NCBI RefSeq assembly: GCF_018294505.1
Contig: NC_057802.1
Coordinates: 309,897,137-309,961,136, forward strand
Direction of reading: 5' to 3'
From: Triticum aestivum
Lineage: Eukaryota; Streptophyta; Magnoliopsida; Poales; Poaceae
Length of the DNA: 64,000 nucleotides
Below are positions 57,220 through 64,000 of this stretch, piece after piece; the stretch's first letter is position 1, and the number at the start of each line of letters is the position of its first letter. The notes below the pieces were generated by a model that was given only the letters and a program-made list of their open reading frames with translations, was not told the DNA's origin and searched no databases. Both the position numbers and the translations under genes were made by a program.

Positions 57220-60200
57220 CGCCTGCAAAGTTAAGACGCTTGCTGGGTGGAAGTCTCCGGCTCGTCCCTCTCTTCTCCTCCGGCTATTCCCAAGGCCTGG
57301 AAAATCGATGCCGCTCAGAGCTTCGAATTGAGCCTCCTCGTCTATTAACCCGGCCGGGTCAATCTTCGGGGCGAAGGTGTGCTGACGAGCCGGCGGAATT
57401 AAGCTGAGGGCTTCATAGCGCGGGGTCGGGATCCTCTGATTTTCCGCATTGTAACCCGGCTGGTACTTGGTCAGATCTGTGTCGTTTCCGATGAGAGTGG
57501 CCACCGGGCGCACGACCTTCACGCAGGCGGCAAAGTCCCTTTGGTCGAAGGCTGTGCCGTCTTCCTTCAAACTTGGATAGCCGAGGGCGATGTCCGCCGG
57601 GTCTAACTCTGGAAGGAACGCCTTGGCCCGGCTCAGCGCGGCGATCGCTCCGGCTCTTGCGGAGGCCCGTCGCAGCTCTTGGATCCGTTGAGGCAGAACG
57701 GCGAGCCGGCGAAGAACTTCCGCCAGGTGAGTCGGCACCTCGTTGGATAAGGCCACCACAGCCAAGGCACGCTGTGACCCGGTGTAGAGCTGCTCCACCA
57801 GGGTGTACACGGCCTTTAGCTTGGTTACCACACTCTGGTTGAGGTTGGCACTTCTGGGACCTGTTTAACAGAGTCAGATAAGCCGCCGGCAAGGATGAGT
57901 TAGGAGATATAAAAATTCTAAACTTGATGAAAGCCGGTGAGATGACTTACCGAAGATTGCGGCAACCATCTGGGACACCTAGCGTTTTAAGCCGGAGAGT
58001 TCGATGGTCTTCTCTGAGAGAGCCTTCTCCGCCTATTCGGCCCGGTTCACCAGAGTGGCCTGCTCTTTGGCCCAGGCTCTCCGTTCAGCATCAAAGTTTG
58101 TCTTCGGCTGTTCTTGTGCAGCAATACTGGACACAAACTTAGCATTTGCTTTCCGGGTCTCCATTTCTTGCATCTTCAGCCGGTTCTTGAGATCAGAAAT
58201 GTCAGCCTCAAACTTCTTGCCAGCAGCTTGCATAAATTCCGGGTTATGGCATGAACAGTTACTATGCAAATTTAAAGTCCCAAGCGTTTTCCAAGCAAAG
58301 ACACTTGGCACTTGGGGGCTAATGCATATCGAACGTTCCTATCTACAAACTACCGGCTCATGGAAATAAGCCGGAACCTAAGTCTACAACATACTCAATC
58401 ATAAGTCGTCGACTTGGGGGCTAGCATAGTAAAGGTAACTATACAGTAAGTAAGAGGACAGAAGAATAATACCTTAGATTTCTGCTGGATCTGGTTCACC
58501 ATGGCAATCTCTGCGTCCCGGCTCTTGTGCACTTGGCTGACGAAGCCGGAGACGATCTCTCCAATGTTCAAATTGGCGTAGTCGGTGAGGTCCAGGTTAA
58601 CCCGGCGGGACTCTAGCAGCTCCCCTTTGGCGGAGCACTTGGCCAGCGCAGTAGGTCTACCCGGCTCAACAAACTCCGTCCGGGTGATTACCACGTCCGG
58701 GTCATCTGTTGGTTGAGCCGAGCTGGAGGCCTCCGGGTTAACAGAAGCTTCTGTTACGGGCTTGTTGGTTGGAGCAGCGGCCTCAGGAGCAGAGGCAGCT
58801 GGCGGTTCTTGAGCGGCTGCCTCTGGCCCAGGGAAGTCCGGCTCTTCGACCGGCTTGGTCTTCTTCGCCCTCTTGGTGAGCTTGGCCTGGGCACTGAAAG
58901 GACAGAAGGTTAAGCACAATAGTGTAAGTAAAGACAAAGTACAACATGAGATGATTATCGTTACCCGGGCACGGTCTTGAAGGCCGGCAGGCTTGACTGC
59001 ATAGAGTCGCCAGAAGAGGGGGAAGTTTCCTGATAATTTGAGTCAGAAGAGTTGAGCGGTTGACGTATAACACCTGCCAAAGGATGAAAAGGGTACAATT
59101 TTGAGATCACCTCGGTCCGGCGTTTCCTCGATGTGTCAGGTAACCCGGAGGAGAGGTCAGTGCTTTTGTCGGTCCGGGTGTGCCGCCGGCTCTCATGCAC
59201 CTGTCGCTTCAAAATAAATTGAGGGTCTTGATAAGCTAAAGGATGTGAAAAGCTTACTTTCTGGGTTACCCTTCAGATTTTCAGCCTTGGCAAGGGCTCC
59301 GAGTCGGAGGAAAGTATCGTTACCTCTTCAACCACCGGGTTACTTGCTCCGGTGTCGTCCTATTGATGAACAAGTATTGATAAGGCGGACAGAAATAAAC
59401 AACAAATACAACAAGGACTTAGGTTACCTCTGACTCGGAGCTGTCACTTAGTTGCATCAGCTCTGAAGCAGTAGGCCTACTTCCTTTCTTGCGAGGGGCG
59501 GCTTTCTTGGCGGCTTTCTTCGCCTTTCTGGCCTTCTTAGCCGCCTCATGGTCATATTTGACCCGCCAGAACTTATCATCAGCCTGAAAAATACGATGAT
59601 GATTTCTTAAAACGATTCAGATGAAAGTTATATACAGAAGAAGATGTTTAGATCAGCGACTTACCGCTGGGGCTGGGTTGGTCTTGCAGAAAGGGGCTAA
59701 CCCGGTCCTCCCGCAGTCTGCCAGGCTCTCGTTTAGAAGAGCCTTGGTCATATCCTCTGCAACATCTTCAGGAAGATCGTTGCGGCTGTGTCTCTGGGGG
59801 TCGTCCTTTCGGCCCGTGTACTCGCACATTAAGCCGGGGCGTCGGCTCAATGGGATCACCCGCCAGGAGAACCAGACCCGGACCAGATCGATTCCGTTGA
59901 GACCATTGCCTAGGAGAGCTTTGATCTTGTTGATGGTGGGGAGCAGAGGTTGGCGTTCTGCCTGGGTTAACTTGTCAGACAGCGGGTGAGTCGGCTCCAG
60001 ACGCGAGGGGCGAAAGCCGGGCAACGGACTCTCATCAGCCGACGACGTGTCTTGGCAATAGAACCACGTCAGATTCCAGTCTTTGGGGTGGCTTGGCGGC
60101 TCTGCGTAAGGGAAAAGGCAGTCCCTCCGCCGCTGAATGGAGATGCCACCTAGCTCCAGACTTGGCCCATTAGCGCACTCATTCTGACGGTTCAGGTAGA

Positions 60201-60567
60201 AGAGCTCTATGAAGAGCAGCAGACTGGGTTCTTCTCCAAGGTAAACCTCGCAGAACACTTGGAAGTTGCAGATATTGGACACTGAGTTGGGTCCTATGTC
60301 CTGAGGCCGCAGATCGAAGAAATTCAGAACGTCTCTGAAAAACTTTGAGCCGGGCGGTGCGAAGCCCCGGCTCATGTGATCCGCAAAAATGACCACCTCC
60401 CCGTCCTTTGGCTGTGGTCTCTCTTCTGATGGATCGGGGGCACGGTAGGACATGACGTCCTTCTTAGGCAGGTAGCCTGACTTGACAAAATCTGCTAACG
60501 TTTCGTTGGTGACATTGGACCTCATCCAATTGCAAGTGATGGAGGCTTTAGGAGCTTTGGGAGGCAT
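57220..60567 (-). pseudogene. Antisense PF04195-like gene of X2, multi-exon
   Basis: Minus-strand copy of the X1 antisense gene. Exon 1 starts MPPKAPKASI at 60567 and keeps the PF04195-type core (RGFAPPGSKFFRDVLNFF; CEVYLGEEPSLLLFIELF). Unlike X1, exon 2 keeps its frame across a lysine-rich stretch (KKARKAKKAAKKAAPRKKG, about 59490-59560) that looks like a nuclear localisation signal. The coiled-coil exon lies near 58030-58230, with a TAG in the part near 57980 that was open in X1. The last exon (57831 downward) has lost about 14 bp near 57290, which shifts the C-terminus. Together X1 and X2 show which parts were coding. Confidence 0.75.
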
Positions 60568-61664
60568 GGTGAAGGTCGGCAACCTATGATAAAAGGAAGT
60601 GTCCGGTTTAATTATAAGCCGGAGGAAATTTACAGTTCAATGTTAAGGTGGCAGCTTATGAAGGGGACTAATGACATATATCTAAGTGCACCGGGTTATT
60701 TAAGCGGCCCGAGGTATTAAGAGTAATTTGATTGTCTACGGCCTTATCACAGATGAGCCGGAAAATTCTATGGCGCATGATCTCTTTTGAACCAGGAGGG
60801 CCTACGGCGCGTGGTCTCTTTAAACCGGAATTGTAAACCGCCATGACTCAACAAGTGCAGTTTTTTTACTAAGTGTGGTGAAAACAAGTTTCACACATGG
60901 CAGTAAATAATTTGGATCAAAATAATCGGTCGAAAACAAAATTTCTAGACCTAAAAAAAGATGCAGGAGAAGTTCTTGGGCTTGAACAAGGCTCTTATGC
61001 AGTAAAAAGAGGGCTGCTTGCATGTGAAATGGGTGCTAAACAGTTACCGCATTGGTTCTATACAAGGCTACGATCAAAAACGGGCAGTAAAAATGAAAAC
61101 TACCAAGGGGTCGTGGGCGATGGCGAAGAACACAGACGAACTGCTCGAGCCCTACTGCAGATCTGTTCTATAAGGCAGTCAGGACTTACAGGGGCTGGGG
61201 AGTCGCGGAGGTCGTCGCGTTTCTCTGGTCAAATCAGGGTGATGCAGCGGCCTGAGCTGGTGACGACGAGAAGACCCGCGGCGGCGACGGCGGCGGAGCT
61301 CGAGCAGCACGAGAACAGTGAGAGGAAGGAGACGACAGAGGAAGGAGAGTGAGAAAGGCCCGTTGGGCCGGCCTATTTATAAGGGCGAGCTCATAAGTGG
61401 GCGCGAGAAACAAGGAGACCACGGCATGGTTATCTCCCCACGAAACGCCTCGATTTTCGGGATGGCAGTAAAGATAAGATCCGTTGCGGATCTGGTGGAG
61501 TAAAAAAGGGCTTAATAGAAGATGACGTCATGTCGGATTACCCGGAGTTCAGAGAATGACGTCACGCCGGGTTATGGCCTTCACACAAATGGTAAGCCGG
61601 AGATTTTTTCTGTCGAAAGAATTGAAGATTGACATGAGCCGGCTCAAATCAATCTGGGGCCTAA
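60568..61664 (-). other. Antisense leader, promoter and polypurine side of X2
   Basis: Counterpart of 5932-7023. It holds the presumed leader intron, CT-rich leader and the TATA region. GGGGCCTAA immediately before 61665 is the end of the polypurine tract. No ORF is supported. Confidence 0.65.
61372..61383 (-). promoter_or_regulatory. TATA box of the antisense promoter in X2
   Basis: CTTATAAATAGG on the minus strand, identical to that in X1, about 800 bp before the antisense ATG. Confidence 0.65.
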
Positions 61665-62182
61665 TGTTGAGGATATAGACCTTAGAGTCAGCCGCTAGGA
61701 GGGGCCGGGTTACTCTTATGGTCATTGCCAGAAGCCCGGTGCCAAGCTTGAAGACGGTGGGCCAAAGATGGGCTTAAGACCCGGATATGGTTTAAGGCCC
61801 GTAGTTACAATCGTTATTAATGTAGAGCTTGTAGTGTAAGGCAAGAATAGTTGAGAGTCCGAGCCGGACACTCTTATGAGCTGGCCGGGACTCTGAGAGC
61901 TGCTGGGCGTCAGCCTCCCTATATAAAGGGACGACCCGGCAGCGGTTTAGGGACAAGTAAGATCTCATCGAGAGCCAGGCATAGCAGTTTAGCTCCCTGG
62001 TCATCGAAACCCTAATCAATACCACCTCGACTGGACGTAGGCTTTTACCTTCACCGTAAGGGGCCGAACCAGTATAAACCCTCGTGTTCCTTGTCCCGCT
62101 TAACCCCTTCAAGCTTCCTAGCTGCGATGGCTCCACGACTAAGTCCTACTTCAAGGACATCTGCCGTGATAATTCCACGACA
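61665..62182 (+). repeat. 3' LTR of X2
   Basis: 518 bp, TGTTGAGG...CACGACA, followed by GAGGT and then E pol. Confidence 0.93.
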
Positions 62183-64000
62183 GAGGTGGGCCTCGCATTC
62201 CCAGGTGGCTTCCCGGTCGGAATGGTGCGACCACTTCACTTTCAGAAATTTGATTGACTTGTTGCGAGTCTTGCGCTCAGTTTCTTCAAGAATAGCAACG
62301 GGGTGCTCATGATAAGACAAATCTTCTTGGAGGTCAATCTGTTCGAAGTTGATAGTGCGCTCAGGCGTCTTGAAGCACTTGCGGAGCTGTGACACGTGGA
62401 ACACATCGTGCACGTTCGCGAAGTTGGACGGAAGCTCAAGTTGATAGGCGAGGTCGCCTCTTTTGCCAATGATCTTGAAAGGACCCACGTATCTAGGGGC
62501 AAGCTTCCCTTTGATACCGAAGCGACGAGTGCCTTTCATTGGAGAGACGCGGAGGTAGACATGGTCTCCGATCTCAAAAGCCAAATCACGATGCTTACTA
62601 TCATAGTAACTCTTCTGGCGCGATTGCGCGGCTTTGAGATTATCACGGATGACTTTACACATTTCTTCAGCTTCAGTGATTAAGTCATTGCCAAGAAGTT
62701 GGCATTCACCAGTCTCTGACCAATTGAGAGGAGTACGACACTTTCTGCCATAGAGAATCTCGAATGGGGCCTTGCCCGAACTCGCTTGGAAGCTGTTGTT
62801 GTAGGAGAATTCGGCATATGGAAGACAATCTTCCCATTTCATGCCAAAGGAAATGACACAAGCCCTGAGCATATCTTCAAGAATTTGATTGACTCGCTCG
62901 ACTTGGCCACTAGTTTGAGGATGGAAAGCTGTGCTGAAGCGAATGTTAGTGCCCATGGCCTTCTGGAAGGAGTCCCAGAACTTGGATGTGAAGATGCTTC
63001 CACGATCTGACGAAATCAATTGTGGAATGCCGTGCAAAGAGACAATTCTGGAGGTGTAAAGCTCTGCCAGCTGAGCTGCTGTGATGGATTCTTTGATTGG
63101 AAAGAAATGAGCCACTTTAGAAAGCTTGTCAATGACAACGAAGATAGCATCATTTCCACGCTTGGACTTTGGAAAACCAGTCACGAAGTCCATTTCGATA
63201 TGATCAAACTTCCATTCCGGGATAGCAAGAGGTTGGAGGAGACCAGCTGGTCGTTGGTGTTCTGCTTTCACTCTTCGACAGACATCACATTCATTCACGA
63301 ATTGAGCGATCTCTCGCTTCATTCGAGTCCACCAATACGACTGCTTGAGGTCATGGTACATCTTCGTACTTCGAGGATGAATGGAAAGGAGAGAATTGTG
63401 CGCTTTGTTCATTATGACTTTCCGTAGAACACCTTTAGGAACCACAATCCGGTCCTCGAAGAACAAAGTGTCTCTGTCATCAATGCGATAGCACTTGTAT
63501 TTGGAAAGACCCTTGTCGATACCACGTTTCACCTTCTTCACCATGGCATCAAGGAGTTGTGCCTCACGAATTTGATCTTCCAAAGTAGGAGAGACTATGA
63601 GGTTGGCAAGAAAGCCTTGAGGAACAACTTGGAGATTCAGCTTGCGGAAAGCTTCACAAAGATCCGGTTGGAAAGGCTTGATAATTAAGCTGTTGCAATA
63701 AGCCTTCCTGCTTAAAGCATATGCAATGACACTGGCCTTGCCTGGAGTATATTCAATACTCGGATTGTAATCTTGAATCATTTCGACCCATCGAGTCTGC
63801 CTGAGGTTGAGGTTGGGCTGAGTGAAGATGTACTTGAGACTCTTGTGATCGGTGAAAATGTCCACTTGTCTTCCCAACAAGAGATGTCTCCACGTTATTA
63901 ATGCATGGACAACTGACGCCAACTCAAGATCGTGAGTGGGGTAGTTCTTCTCGTTGGGCTTCAACTGACGAGAGGTATAGGCCACAACTTTCTTCTCTTG
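62183..64000 (-). pseudogene. E pol: RNase H end, integrase, chromodomain
   Basis: Open minus-strand frame entering from the right edge. It has the RNase H C-terminus ([11 protein letters not shown], then YALSRK), integrase zinc finger ([17 protein letters not shown]), core ([34 protein letters not shown]), C-terminal [13 protein letters not shown] and a chromodomain ([30 protein letters not shown]). X2 interrupts it after HL; ten codons and the stop lie at 49229-49261. The usual DALSRK is YALSRK here, losing an Asp normally conserved in RNase H. Apart from X2 and that change, the visible frame is intact. It is more than 95% identical to D by eye. Confidence 0.92.

Larger units (their letters stand above)
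49267..62182 (+). mobile_element. Tat-type Gypsy element X2, target duplication GAGGT
   Basis: Complete second copy of the X family, plus strand, flanked by GAGGT at 49262-49266 and 62183-62187. The two LTRs are exactly 518 bp and differ at roughly 17 positions by eye, so X2 is older than X1 by LTR comparison. It has the same order as X1: LTR, PBS, gag-protease, amber, pol, minisatellite spacer, antisense gene on the minus strand, promoter, polypurine tract and LTR. Comparison with X1 exposes most lesions in both copies. Confidence 0.95.
38392..64000 (-). mobile_element. Tekay-type chromodomain Gypsy array D/E (carries X2)
   Basis: Minus-strand array reading from the right edge: E pol (to 62183, resumed 49261-49229), LTR (49192-47258), leader plus D gag-pol (47257-42400), then another LTR (to 38392). 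E and D are close copies sharing the middle LTR. The chromodomain at the end of E pol and the single long gag-pol frame indicate the Tekay (Del) clade of chromoviruses. The element interrupts F pol at 38391; the left flank CCCTC (38387-38391) is the candidate target copy, and its partner is outside the window. X2 is inserted 10 codons before the E pol stop. Confidence 0.8.

Noticed and set aside
1..64000. Host genes, tRNA/rRNA genes, CRISPR arrays, DNA transposons
   Set aside because: No host-gene domain, no cloverleaf-like tRNA outside the primer-binding sites, no spaced direct-repeat array and no terminal inverted repeats with a transposase were seen; all long coding signals belong to retrotransposons.

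Overview
This window is gene-poor plant DNA made almost entirely of LTR retrotransposons inserted into one another. The organisation (large Gypsy elements with two RNase H domains, chromodomain Gypsy elements, deep nesting, GC-rich LTRs) fits a large grass genome, most likely a Triticeae cereal such as wheat, Aegilops or barley. The species call is inference. I see no host protein-coding gene and no tRNA, rRNA or CRISPR array. Element letters are my own, because family names cannot be assigned safely without a database.

Layout. A Copia remnant (1-1239) is interrupted by G, a Tat-type Gypsy on the minus strand (1240-1972 visible). G is interrupted by F, another minus-strand Gypsy (3' LTR 1973-2114 plus 35190-35924; internal part to 38391). 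F carries two insertions. The first is A (2115-35184, minus, duplication TTTAC), a probably non-autonomous element. A contains X1 (5412-32304, minus), and X1 contains Y (17043-30920, plus, duplication GGTTT) inside its gag. That is six nested layers. The second insertion in F starts at 38392. It is a chromodomain Gypsy arranged as LTR-internal-LTR-internal (D and E, minus) and runs off the right end. Its copy E is split by X2 (49267-62182, plus, duplication GAGGT), a second copy of the X family.

How the parts work. X, Y and F show the same two-way architecture, and G shows the promoter end of it. The LTR drives gag-protease-RT-RNase H-(second RNase H)-integrase on one strand. Between the pol stop and the polypurine tract lies a separate gene on the opposite strand with its own TATA box. 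In X and Y this antisense gene is intron-bearing and begins with a domain like Pfam 'putative gypsy type transposon' (PF04195). In F it encodes an AT-hook plus a region that looks like a B3 DNA-binding fold. In X1, X2 and Y the protease and reverse transcriptase frames are separated by an in-frame amber codon in the same context, which suggests readthrough. The gag frame of X1 and Y already opens inside the LTR and is translated through the primer-binding site.

Decay. All sense ORFs seen whole are broken by stops, frameshifts, deletions or insertions. The stops that can be compared between copies are mostly C-to-T changes (CAG/CAA/CGA to TAG/TAA/TGA), as expected for methylated, silenced elements. 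Three runs of N lie in or beside LTRs, and at least one is longer than the sequence it replaces.
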